Source: Roseomonas fluvialis (GTDB taxonomy: Bacteria; Pseudomonadota; Alphaproteobacteria; Acetobacterales; Acetobacteraceae). From it: a stretch of DNA of 64,000 bases. Below, piece by piece: positions 37,948-46,339 of this stretch (its first letter is position 1; every line of letters starts with the position of its first letter). The stretch covers positions 3,187,001-3,251,000 of the forward strand of contig NZ_AP025637.1 in NCBI RefSeq assembly GCF_022846615.1, written 5' to 3'. The translations under genes and the position numbers were made by a program. A model generated the notes under the pieces. That model saw nothing but the letters and a program-made list of their open reading frames with translations. It was not told the DNA's origin and ran no database searches.

Positions 37948-39351
37948 ATGCCGGCCACATTGTTCGACAAGATCTGGGATCCGCACGTGGTGGCGGACCT
38001 CGGCGGCGGCTGGTCGCTGCTGCATTGCGACCGTGTGCTGGTGCACGACCTGTCGGGCGGGCGCGCGCTGCAGGAAGTGGGCGAGGCCGGCTACGCGGTC
38101 GCGCGGCCCGACTTGGTCTTTGCCACGCCCGACCACGCGGTGTCCTCCGCACCAGGCCGAACGTCCGAGACCTTCCCAACCGGCGCACGGTTGCTGGCGG
38201 GTCTGCGGAAGCGCGCCGCCGAGACCGGCGTACGGCTGTTCGACCTCGGCCAGGATGGCAACGGCATCGTGCATGTGATGGGGCCGGAACTGGGCATCGT
38301 GCTGCCCGGCACCGTGTTGGTCTGCGGTGACAGCCACACTTGCACGAATGGTGGCGTGGGATCCCTCGCCTTTGGCATAGGCGCGTCTGAGTTGCGGCAT
38401 GTGCTGGCGACGCAATGCCTGCCGCAGAAGAAGCCGCGCACGATGCGCATCCGCTTCGAGGGCGAGGCGCCGCCCGGCGTCACGCCGAAGGACATGATTC
38501 TGGCGGCGATCGGCCGCTTCGGCGCCGCGGCCGGCACCGGCTACGCGGTCGAATACGCCGGCTCCGCGGTGCGCGCGCTGTCGGTCGAAGGGCGGCTGAC
38601 GCTGTGCAACCTGTCGATCGAGATGGGCGCGAAGATCGGCATGGTGGCCCCCGACGAGACCACCTTCGCCTGGCTGAAGGGCCGCGACTTCGCACCCAAG
38701 GGCGCGTCGTGGGAGTCCGCGTTGGCCGATTGGCGCGCCCTGCCCTCGGATGACGACGCGGTGTTCGACCGCGACCTGGTGATCGACATGCGCGACATCG
38801 CCCCGCAGATCACCTGGGGCACGAGCCCCGAGCAGGTACTGCCCGTCACCGGCCGCATCCCCGACCCGGCCGATGCGCCCGATGCCGAGAAGCGCGCCGA
38901 CTGGGAAAAGGCCCTCGCCTATATGGGCCTGACCGCCGGCGCGCCGATCGCGGGCACCAAGGTCGACTGGGTCTTCATCGGGTCCTGCACCAATTCGCGC
39001 ATCGAGGATCTGCGCGCCGCCGCCGCCGTGCTGCGCGGCCGGAAGGTGGCGCCGCACGTCACTGCCTGGGTGGTGCCGGGCAGCGAGCGCGTGAAGCACG
39101 CCGCGGAAGCCGAAGGGCTGCACGACGCGTTCCGCGCGGCTGGCTTCGAATGGCGCGAACCGGGCTGCGCGCTGTGCGTCGCGGCGAATGGCGAGTCCGT
39201 GCCGGCGGGCGCGCGCTGCGTGTCCACATCCAACCGCAACTTCGTGGGGCGGCAGGGCACGGGGGCGCGCACGCACCTCGCCTCGCCGGCCATGGCGGCG
39301 GCGGCGGCAGTGGCCGGCACCATCGCCGATGTCCGGTCCTTCGCAGCGTAA
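37948..39351 (+). CDS. leuC: 3-isopropylmalate dehydratase large subunit LeuC
   Basis: 467 residues of the aconitase superfamily, close to the usual bacterial LeuC length. The 4Fe-4S ligands are seen in FIGSCTNSR and in GCALCVAANGE. GDSHTCTNGGVGSLAFGIG is the conserved substrate-binding segment. With LeuD it isomerises 2- to 3-isopropylmalate. ATG 37948 has GGGAG upstream; the long frame before it is shadow coding. First of leuC-D-B. A related dehydratase acting on another branched acid is possible. Confidence 0.92.
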   Translation: MPATLFDKIWDPHVVADLGGGWSLLHCDRVLVHDLSGGRALQEVGEAGYAVARPDLVFATPDHAVSSAPGRTSETFPTGARLLAGLRKRAAETGVRLFDLGQDGNGIVHVMGPELGIVLPGTVLVCGDSHTCTNGGVGSLAFGIGASELRHVLATQCLPQKKPRTMRIRFEGEAPPGVTPKDMILAAIGRFGAAAGTGYAVEYAGSAVRALSVEGRLTLCNLSIEMGAKIGMVAPDETTFAWLKGRDFAPKGASWESALADWRALPSDDDAVFDRDLVIDMRDIAPQITWGTSPEQVLPVTGRIPDPADAPDAEKRADWEKALAYMGLTAGAPIAGTKVDWVFIGSCTNSRIEDLRAAAAVLRGRKVAPHVTAWVVPGSERVKHAAEAEGLHDAFRAAGFEWREPGCALCVAANGESVPAGARCVSTSNRNFVGRQGTGARTHLASPAMAAAAAVAGTIADVRSFAA

Positions 39352-39363
39352 GGGGCAGAATCG

Positions 39364-39990
39364 ATGGACAAGTTCATCACCGTCAGCGGCCCCGCCGCAC
39401 CGATGCTCGGCGCCAATATCGACACCGACGTCATCATCCCGATCCAGCGCCTGGTGGGTACGGGCCGCACCGGCCTCGGCCCCTATGCCTTCGAACGCAT
39501 GCGCTACGCCAAGGACGGCTCCGACAACCCCGACTTCGTGCTGAACCGTCCGCAATACCGCGACAGCCCCATCCTGCTGGCGGGGCCGAACTTCGGCTGC
39601 GGCTCCTCGCGCGAGGGTGCGGTCTGGGCCTTGATGGGCATGGGTTTCCGCGCCGTCATTGCGCCGTCCTTCGGCGACATCTTCTTCAACAACTGCTTCC
39701 AGAACGGCTTGCTGCCGGTGCGCCTGCCGGAGGACGTGATCCGCCGGATCGCGGACGAGACGGAGGCCGCGCAGGGCGCGCGTCACACGGTGGTGGACCT
39801 CGCGCGCCAGGTGGTGGTGACCCCCGACGGCGCGGAGATTCCCTTCACGGTCGATGCGCGCAAGCGTGACGCGCTGCTGGAGGGCCTGGACGACATCGCG
39901 CTCACGCTCAAGCAGAAGGACGCGATCCTGGCCTGGCAGACGGCCGACCGCGCGAAGCGCGCCTGGGCCTGGGACAGCGTCGAGCGATGA
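39364..39990 (+). CDS. leuD: 3-isopropylmalate dehydratase small subunit LeuD
   Basis: 208 residues. NIDTDVIIPIQRLVGTG and PNFGCGSSREGAVWALMGMG are classic LeuD swivel-domain motifs. It completes the dehydratase with LeuC. Starts 12 bp after leuC, and its stop overlaps the leuB start (ATGA). Confidence 0.95.
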   Translation: MDKFITVSGPAAPMLGANIDTDVIIPIQRLVGTGRTGLGPYAFERMRYAKDGSDNPDFVLNRPQYRDSPILLAGPNFGCGSSREGAVWALMGMGFRAVIAPSFGDIFFNNCFQNGLLPVRLPEDVIRRIADETEAAQGARHTVVDLARQVVVTPDGAEIPFTVDARKRDALLEGLDDIALTLKQKDAILAWQTADRAKRAWAWDSVER

Positions 39991-41117
39991 CACCTGAGTC
40001 CGCCGCCGCACCGCGGCCGACGCTCGACATCGTCGTTCTGCCCGGCGACGGCATCGGTCCGGAAGTGACCGACGAGGCGGTGCGCGTGCTCGACTGGTTC
40101 GTCACGCACCGCGCCGTGCCGCTGCGCATGACGCGCCATCTGTTCGGCTCCGCCGCCTGGGCCGCCGAGCGCACCGCGATGCCCGACCGCACCTGGGCCG
40201 CGATCATGGCCGGCGATGCGATCCTGTTCGGCGCGACCGGCAGCCTCGACCAGACGCATATTCCGCCCGAGGAACGCCGCAAGGGCGCGCTGCTCACCAT
40301 GCGCCGCGCGCTCGATGTGTTTGCCAACCTGCGGCCGGTGAAGGCGCAGCCGGCGCTGGCGGAAGCCTCCCCCTTCAAGGCGCGCACGGTGGCGGGCGCC
40401 GACCTGGTGTTCGTGCGCGAACTCACCGCCGGCGTGTATTTCGGCACGCCGCGCGGCATCGAAACGCTGCCCGACGGCACCCGCCGCGGCGTCAACACCC
40501 ACGCCTACACGGACGCCGAGATCGCCCGCGCCGCGCGCTTCGCCTTCCAACTGGCGCGCACGCGCCGCAACCACGTGACCTCTGTCGACAAGGCCAATGT
40601 CATGGAGGCCGGGCGGCTGTGGCGCGACGTGGTCAGCCAGGTGCACGCCGCCGAATTCCCCGACGTCACGCTCGAACACATGCTGGCCGACAATTGCGCG
40701 CTGCAACTCGGTCGCGCGCCGACGCGCTTCGACGTGATCGTCACCGACAACCTGTTCGGCGACCTGCTGTCGGATTGCGCGGGCGCGATCAATGGCAGCC
40801 TCGGGATGCTGCCCTCGGCCGCGCTGTCCGCGCCGGACGCCGATGGCAGGCGCCGCGCACTGTACGAACCGATCCATGGGTCGGCGCCCGACATCGCGGG
40901 CAAGGGCATCGCGAACCCGCTGGGTGCGATCCTGTCGGCGGCGATGCTGCTGCGCTGGACGGCACGGCTGCCGGCGGAAGCGGATCGGCTGGAAGCCGCC
41001 GTCGCCAGCGCGCTCGATGCCGGCGCGCGCACGGCGGACATCGCGATGCCGGGGGAAGCCGTGCTGTCCACCCGCGCCATGGCCGATGCGGTGATCGCCG
41101 CGCTCGACGCGGGCTGA
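39987..41117 (+). CDS. leuB: 3-isopropylmalate dehydrogenase LeuB
   Basis: 376 residues. VVLPGDGIGPEV begins the fold; GALLTMRRALDVFANLRPVK contains the double-leucine substrate-recognition pattern typical of isopropylmalate dehydrogenase rather than isocitrate dehydrogenase; TSVDKANVME, DNLFGDLLSDCAGAINGSLG and YEPIHGSAPDIAGKG complete the set. It oxidatively decarboxylates 3-isopropylmalate with NAD. Coupled to leuD by ATGA. About 50 bp separate it from a Bug receptor gene on the same strand. Confidence 0.95.
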   Translation: MTPESAAAPRPTLDIVVLPGDGIGPEVTDEAVRVLDWFVTHRAVPLRMTRHLFGSAAWAAERTAMPDRTWAAIMAGDAILFGATGSLDQTHIPPEERRKGALLTMRRALDVFANLRPVKAQPALAEASPFKARTVAGADLVFVRELTAGVYFGTPRGIETLPDGTRRGVNTHAYTDAEIARAARFAFQLARTRRNHVTSVDKANVMEAGRLWRDVVSQVHAAEFPDVTLEHMLADNCALQLGRAPTRFDVIVTDNLFGDLLSDCAGAINGSLGMLPSAALSAPDADGRRRALYEPIHGSAPDIAGKGIANPLGAILSAAMLLRWTARLPAEADRLEAAVASALDAGARTADIAMPGEAVLSTRAMADAVIAALDAG

Positions 41118-41175
41118 CTCGCCTTTCGTGGCAGTTCCAGCCTAGCCTTTCCCCAACGACAAGGGAGGAAGGTTC

Positions 41176-42126
41176 ATGCGACGCATCCTGCTCGCCGCCG
41201 TCGCGGCGTTCATCGCGTTCCCGGCCATGGCGCAGGATCGCACCGTGCGCGTCATCTCCGGCTTCGCCGCCGGCGGCGCGGGGGACCTGATGGCGCGCCT
41301 GATCGCCGAATACGTCCCGCCCCTGATGGGCGCGCGCGGCGTGGTCGAGAACCGCACCGGCGCCAATGGCCTGATCGGCGCCGAGGTCGTCGCGCGCTCG
41401 GCGCCCGACGGCAACACCGTGCTGCAATGCCCGATGGGCAGCATGACCATCACGCCGAACCTCCCCGGCGCGGCGATGCCGATCGACCCCCGTACCGAGC
41501 TGACCGGCGTGGCGAATGTCGCGCTATCCACCTACGCGCTGATCGTCGCCGCGCGCGGCCCGCACCAGGACGTTCCGGGGCTGCTGGCCGCCGCCCGCGC
41601 GCGTCCGGGCGGGCTGTCCTATGCCTCGGCCGGCGTCGGTTCGGCGCAGCATCTCTCGGCCGAGTTGCTGAAGGCGCGCGCGGGGGTCGACATCGTGCAC
41701 GTCCCCTATCGGGGCGCGACGCCGGCTGTCGTCGATATCCTGGGCGGGCGCATCGACTTCATGATCACCAACCTTGGTGACGTGATGCGCCAGATCACCG
41801 GCGGCGAGTTGCGCCTGCTGGCGCTGGGCGACGATGCGGGGTCGCCGCTGTTTCCGAATGCGCGGCCGATCTCGGCCTTCGTGCCGGGACTGCAGATGGC
41901 CGGCTGGTTCGGCATCTGCGGGCCGCGCGCGATGTCGGCGGAAAGCCTGGCGCAATGGTCCGATGGCACGCGCCGTGCGCTCGAGAATCCGCAACTCCGC
42001 GAACGCCTGCTCGCCAATGGCCTGACCGCGCAATTCGAAGCCACCGCCCCCTTCAACGCCCGCATCGCGCGCGATCTGCAATCCTGGGGCGAGGTGATCC
42101 GCGCCGCCGGCGTGCGCGGTGACTGA
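41176..42126 (+). CDS. Bug-family substrate-binding protein
   Basis: 316 residues with a clean Sec signal (MRRILLAAVAAFIAFPAMAQ), then RTVRVISGFAAGGAGDLMAR, VVENRTGANG and HVPYRGATPAVV. GGGAGGAAGG precedes the ATG. It is the first gene of a three-gene overlapping operon; its TGA overlaps the next ATG (TGATG). Confidence 0.93.
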   Translation: MRRILLAAVAAFIAFPAMAQDRTVRVISGFAAGGAGDLMARLIAEYVPPLMGARGVVENRTGANGLIGAEVVARSAPDGNTVLQCPMGSMTITPNLPGAAMPIDPRTELTGVANVALSTYALIVAARGPHQDVPGLLAAARARPGGLSYASAGVGSAQHLSAELLKARAGVDIVHVPYRGATPAVVDILGGRIDFMITNLGDVMRQITGGELRLLALGDDAGSPLFPNARPISAFVPGLQMAGWFGICGPRAMSAESLAQWSDGTRRALENPQLRERLLANGLTAQFEATAPFNARIARDLQSWGEVIRAAGVRGD

Positions 42127-43010
42127 TGCGCCTGGCCGCCTTCACCAAGAACGGGGTCAATCCCAACTACCAGGCCTTCCTGCGCGGCGTGGAGCGCGCA
42201 GCCGCGCAGGACGGCGCCACCGCCACGCGGCACTTCCCGGCAACGCCCGACGACCCCGCGCAGCAGGTTGCGCTGCTGGAGGCCGTTGTCGCGCAACGCC
42301 CCGACGCCATCATCTTCGCCCCCGCCGATGATGCTCTGCTGGAAGCGCCGGTGGCGCGCGCCATCGCGCAGGGCATCCCCTTCATCGGCTTCGTCAACCG
42401 CATGGCGGGCGACTTCGTCACCTTCATCGGCGCCGACGACGTGGCGATGGGCCGCACCATCGCGGCCGTGATGGTGGACGCCCTGGGCGGTGGCGGCGAT
42501 ATCGTGCTGGTCGAAGGCCCGGACAGCGCACCCACCAGCCGCGACCGCGGCCGCGGCTTCCGCGAGACATTCGCGCGCCATCCCAGCATCCGCGTGCTGG
42601 GCAGCGCGCCCGGGCGCTACCTGCGCGAACCCGGGCGCGCCGCGATGGAGACGCTGCTGGCGCGCCACCCGCGCATCGACGGCGTGGTCTGCACCAACGA
42701 CCTGATGGCGCTGGGGGCGCTGGATGCGCTGCAGGCCGCGGGCCGCACCGCCCTGGTGGTCGGCAACAACGGCACCATCGAGGCGGCGGAGCAGATCGCC
42801 GCCGGCCGCCTGCTCGCGAGCATGGACTACGACGGGCAGCGCATGGGTGCCGCCGCCGCCATGGCCGCTCTGCGCCACCTGCGCGGCGAACCCGTCCCGC
42901 GCGAGATCCTGCTGCCCGCCATTCCGATCACGCGTGCCAACCACGCCGCCTGGCTGGTGCCGATCGAGGACCGTCCCCTGCCCCGCTGGGCTGACATCGT
43001 CCGGGAGTGA
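42126..43010 (+). CDS. Periplasmic-binding-fold sugar-binding-like protein without signal peptide
   Basis: 294 residues of the Peripla_BP_4 (ribose-binding/LacI effector) fold: AAFTKNGVNPNYQAFLRGVE at the N terminus, RPDAIIFAPADDALL, FIGADDVAMGRTIAAVMVDA, GVVCTNDLMALGALDALQ and SMDYDGQRMGAAAAMAA. There is no signal peptide and no HTH, so it is neither a normal periplasmic protein nor a LacI repressor. Both ends overlap Bug genes. It may be a cytoplasmic sensor, a misassigned start, or exported by other means. No ATPase or permease is linked. Confidence 0.8.
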   Translation: MRLAAFTKNGVNPNYQAFLRGVERAAAQDGATATRHFPATPDDPAQQVALLEAVVAQRPDAIIFAPADDALLEAPVARAIAQGIPFIGFVNRMAGDFVTFIGADDVAMGRTIAAVMVDALGGGGDIVLVEGPDSAPTSRDRGRGFRETFARHPSIRVLGSAPGRYLREPGRAAMETLLARHPRIDGVVCTNDLMALGALDALQAAGRTALVVGNNGTIEAAEQIAAGRLLASMDYDGQRMGAAAAMAALRHLRGEPVPREILLPAIPITRANHAAWLVPIEDRPLPRWADIVRE

Positions 43011-43978
43011 CACCCATGCCCCTTACCCGCCGCGTCTTCGCCGCCGCGATCACCGGCACGCTCGCCACGCCCGCGCTGGCGCAGCCTGCCTGGCCAACAC
43101 GCCCGGTGCGCCTGATCAGCCCCTTCGCCCCGGGCGGGCCGCAGGACGTGCCGGCGCGCTACTTTGTCGACTACCTGACGCCGAGGCTTGGCCAACCGGT
43201 GATCTACGACAGCCGCGCGGGCGCGGGCGGCCAGGTGGGCATGCAGCATGTCGCCACCGCGACCGATGGCCACACCTTCCTGATCACGTCGAACTCCGTC
43301 GCCACGCTGCCCGCGCTACGGCGCGAACTCGGCTTCGACCCCTTCACCGACCTGCTGCCGGTGACGATGGTGACCGAGGCGCCGCTGGTCTACTGCGTGC
43401 GCGCCAATGGCCCGACCGACCTCGCGGCCTACATCGCGCGCGCCAAGGAAGCGCCGGGGCGCGTGTCGGTCGGCAGTTCGGGCGTGGGGTCCGCCACCCA
43501 CCTGGCCTCGGCCTTCCTGATGCAGAAGGCCGGCATCGAATTGCTGCACGTGCCCTACCGCGGTGCGGGGCTCATCATGACCGCGCTGCTGGGCGGCGAG
43601 ATCGACACCTTCGTGGGCGACCTCTCGCTGGCGCTGGAACACATCCGCGCCGGCACCATCCGCCCGATCGGCGTGACCACGGCGACCCGCGCGCCACTGC
43701 TGCCGCAAACCCCCGCCATCGGCGAAAGCATCGCCGGCTACGCGGTGCCCTTCTGGTTCGGGCTGTTTGCAGCGAAGCAGACGGCGCCGGAAGCGATCGC
43801 ACGCATGAACACGGAACTCGCGCCGCTCGCGGCAGCGGACAGCGAACTCTCGCGCCGCATGGCGGATCGGGGGTCGAAGCTGCTGCTGGACGGGCCGGCG
43901 CCGCTGGCAGCACGGCTGCGTGGCGAAGTGCCACAGTGGCGGCAGGTGGTCGCGGCGGCCGGGATCACGCCCGAGTAA
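43007..43978 (+). CDS. Bug-family substrate-binding protein
   Basis: 323 residues, signal peptide through LATPALAQ, then TRPVRLISPFAPGGPQDVPA and HVPYRGAGLIMTALLGGEID. ATG overlaps the previous stop (ATGA). It closes the three-gene operon and is followed by two strong palindromes. It differs enough from the first Bug in the operon to have another ligand. Confidence 0.92.
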   Translation: MTPMPLTRRVFAAAITGTLATPALAQPAWPTRPVRLISPFAPGGPQDVPARYFVDYLTPRLGQPVIYDSRAGAGGQVGMQHVATATDGHTFLITSNSVATLPALRRELGFDPFTDLLPVTMVTEAPLVYCVRANGPTDLAAYIARAKEAPGRVSVGSSGVGSATHLASAFLMQKAGIELLHVPYRGAGLIMTALLGGEIDTFVGDLSLALEHIRAGTIRPIGVTTATRAPLLPQTPAIGESIAGYAVPFWFGLFAAKQTAPEAIARMNTELAPLAAADSELSRRMADRGSKLLLDGPAPLAARLRGEVPQWRQVVAAAGITPE

Positions 43979-43981
43979 AGC

Positions 43982-43998
43982 CGGGGGCTCCGCCCCCG
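43982..43998. repeat. GC-rich inverted repeat
   Basis: CGGGGGC-TCC-GCCCCCG, a 7-bp stem with a 3-nt loop, 4 bp after the stop of the Bug gene. It lies in the 61-bp gap between convergent genes and probably contributes to termination in both directions. Confidence 0.65.
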
Positions 43999-44007
43999 AG
44001 ACCCCCG

Positions 44008-44030
44008 CCGGGGTGACAGTGTCACCCCGG
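44008..44030. repeat. 23-bp near-perfect palindrome
   Basis: Two 11-base arms, CCGGGGTGACA and TGTCACCCCGG, flank a single G. In the same convergent gap as the preceding hairpin, separated by a C-rich linker. It may be a REP-like element or a bidirectional transcription stop; no second copy was noticed in this window. Confidence 0.65.
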
Positions 44031-44039
44031 ACCCCGCCG

Positions 44040-45596
44040 TCAGGGGCGCATCGTGAAACCCGCCACGCCGGGGGCGCGCAGTGGGTCGGCCAGCCGCGCG
44101 AATTCGCACAACAAGCCACGCGTCGAACGCGGGTCGATGATTTCCTCGACCCAGAACGCCTCCGCGGTGCGGAAGGGCGAGCGCAACTTCTGCAAGCGCG
44201 CCTCGATCTCCGCCACCTTCGCATCGCGATCCTCGGCGGCCGCGACCTCCGCGGCATAGGCCGCCTCCACGCCACCCTCGAGCGGCAGTGACCCCCACCG
44301 CGCGGACGGCCACGCATAGCGCATCGAATACCGCCCCGCCGGCTGGTGCACCACGCCGGCCACGCCAAACGCATTGCGCATGATGACGGTGCACCACGGC
44401 TGGCGGCACTGGTTCACCGCCGCCATCGCCCGCACACCCCAGCGGATCGTCGCCCGCTGCTCGGCATCCAGCCCCACCGCGAAACCCGGGCAATCCATCA
44501 GGTAGACCACTGGCAGATGGAAGGTCTCGGCCAGGTCCACGAAGCGGATGACCTTCTGGCAGGCATCCGCCGTCCAGGACCCGCCCTGAAAGACCGGATC
44601 GCTCGCCAGCACCGCGACTGCCCGCCCATCCAGCCGCGCGAAGCCTGTGATCACCGGCCGGCCGAACCAGCGCCCCATCTCGAAGAACGACCCCTTGTCG
44701 ACCAGCGTCTCGATGATCGGACGCACCTTGTAGGCCTGGCGCGGATCGCGCGGGATCGCGCTCAGCAACGCCTCGTCGCGCCGGCCCGCATCGTCGCGCG
44801 ATCGCACAGCCGGCGGCAGTTCGAACACCGATGACGGCAAGTACGAAAGGAAGCGCCGCGCGCGCTCGAAGGCCTCGGCCTCGGTCTCCACCGCGTCATC
44901 CACTCCGCCGGCGCGGGTCTGGATCTCCCAGCCGCCGAGCTCGCGCTTGTCCAGCGCCTCGCCCAGCCGTGCGACCACCGGTGGCCCCGCCACGAACATC
45001 GCCGACGTCTTCGTCATCACCGAGTAATGCGCAGCCGCCAGTCGCGCCGCGCCCAGGCCCGCGACCGACCCGAGCCCCAGCGTCACCACCGGCACCAGCC
45101 CCATGTTGGCCGTGGTCTGGTAATACAACTGCGTCCCGCCCACGCCGCCGGGCAGGTTGGCGCGGCCCGTCGTCTCGATGGTCTTGACCGACCCGCCGCC
45201 GCCCGAGCCTTCGATCATGCGGATGATCGGCAGGCGCAGGTCGGCGGCCATGCGCTCGGCCATGATCGGCTTGTCGCGGATGGTGGCGTCCGCGCTGCCG
45301 CCGCGCACGGTGAAGTCGTCGCCCACCACCACCACCGGGCGGCCATCGACCAGCGCACGGCCCATCACGCAGTTGGACGGGGTGAAGGCGGCAAGGTCCC
45401 CCTGCGCATCATATTCCGCGCGCCCGGCGATGGCGCCGACCTCGTGGAAACTCCCGCGATCGGCCATCGCCTCGACGCGTTCGCGCACGGTCAGGCGGCC
45501 GCCATCGTGCTGGCGCTTCACCTTGTCGGGGCCGCCCATCTCACGGGCCAGCGCCTCGCGCCGGTGCAATTCGTCGAGTTCCGGCTGCCAACTCAT
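44040..45596 (-). CDS. Acyl-CoA carboxylase carboxyltransferase subunit
   Basis: 518 residues. Both halves of the carboxyltransferase fold are present, with IRMIEGSGGGGSVKT, DPVFQGGSWTADACQK, YLMDCPGFAVG and VIMRNAFGVAG, as in propionyl-, methylcrotonyl- or geranyl-CoA carboxylase beta subunits. It transfers CO2 from biotin to an acyl-CoA. No biotin carboxylase or BCCP gene is adjacent, so the partner is elsewhere. ATG 45596 chosen; the frame is open to 45632. Confidence 0.88.
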   Translation of the reverse strand: MSWQPELDELHRREALAREMGGPDKVKRQHDGGRLTVRERVEAMADRGSFHEVGAIAGRAEYDAQGDLAAFTPSNCVMGRALVDGRPVVVVGDDFTVRGGSADATIRDKPIMAERMAADLRLPIIRMIEGSGGGGSVKTIETTGRANLPGGVGGTQLYYQTTANMGLVPVVTLGLGSVAGLGAARLAAAHYSVMTKTSAMFVAGPPVVARLGEALDKRELGGWEIQTRAGGVDDAVETEAEAFERARRFLSYLPSSVFELPPAVRSRDDAGRRDEALLSAIPRDPRQAYKVRPIIETLVDKGSFFEMGRWFGRPVITGFARLDGRAVAVLASDPVFQGGSWTADACQKVIRFVDLAETFHLPVVYLMDCPGFAVGLDAEQRATIRWGVRAMAAVNQCRQPWCTVIMRNAFGVAGVVHQPAGRYSMRYAWPSARWGSLPLEGGVEAAYAAEVAAAEDRDAKVAEIEARLQKLRSPFRTAEAFWVEEIIDPRSTRGLLCEFARLADPLRAPGVAGFTMRP

Positions 45597-45660
45597 GCGT
45601 GGATCGCTTTCCTGCCCGTCCGGCATCCTCACGCCGTGCAGGCCGGTCGTCCAGCCGGGG

Positions 45661-46176
45661 TCAGGGCGCGACCAGGTCCACGCGCAGGAACCACAGCGTC
45701 AGCGCGTCGCCGTTCAGCAGGCGCAGGCGCACCATGTCACCCTCGGAGGCTTCCTGGGCCCAGGCATTGACGCGGAAGGTGGTCCGACAGCCGCCGGATG
45801 CCCGCGCTTCCGCGAGCAGACGTGGCGGCGTGTCGGCGCCTTGGCGCAGCAAGCGCAGCGGCGCCGGGTCGGCGCAGCCGAGCGTGCCATCGCGCGCAAC
45901 CCGCCACGCCGGCGCCGGGGCTGGCGCCAATGGCGCGGGTGCGGGCTCCGGCGCCGTGGCTTCGGCGGGTGCGGCGGGCGGTGCCTCGGCATCGCTGCCG
46001 CGCGGCCTGGCTGGCGTGGCCGGCTGGCGGCCCGACTGGATGCGGGTTGGCGGCTCCGGCGGCAACGGAAGATCGTCGGGCGGCGGCTCCTCGGCCGCGC
46101 ATCCCGCCAGCAGGAGTACGGCCACGATTGCGCATACGGCGCGCGCGCCGCGCCTTCCCCTGCCTTGGCTTCGCAT
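45661..46176 (-). CDS. Hypothetical lipoprotein, Pro/Ala-rich
   Basis: 171 residues with a lipobox LLLAGC near residue 26, a long Pro/Ala/Glu-rich spacer (30-90) and a C-terminal globular part containing two cysteines (GCADPAPLRLLRQ and GGCRTTFRVNAW). No family recognised. It is divergent from the HWE kinase. Confidence 0.72.
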   Translation of the reverse strand: MRSQGRGRRGARAVCAIVAVLLLAGCAAEEPPPDDLPLPPEPPTRIQSGRQPATPARPRGSDAEAPPAAPAEATAPEPAPAPLAPAPAPAWRVARDGTLGCADPAPLRLLRQGADTPPRLLAEARASGGCRTTFRVNAWAQEASEGDMVRLRLLNGDALTLWFLRVDLVAP

Positions 46177-46339
46177 CCGAACCATCCTGTGACGCTAACA
46201 CCTGCCCGCGGCGCTGGCAGCATCGTGAACGAAGATTTCTGTCAGTCGACCGTTAAATGCTTGCAATCCAACAACCTTCAGTTGAACCTTGGCGCCAGGG
46301 GCGGATCTGGGGCCGCGCCAGGAGCAGATTGGGTAGCGG

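Noticed and set aside
36862-40011. A 1049-residue minus-strand open frame
   Set aside because: Only its last 320 residues are a real protein (a Bug receptor). The upstream part is antisense to leuC and leuD.
46186-46339. General-stress sigma (GGAAC-N16/17-GTT) promoter upstream of the HWE kinase
   Set aside because: No acceptable -35/-10 pair was found by eye.
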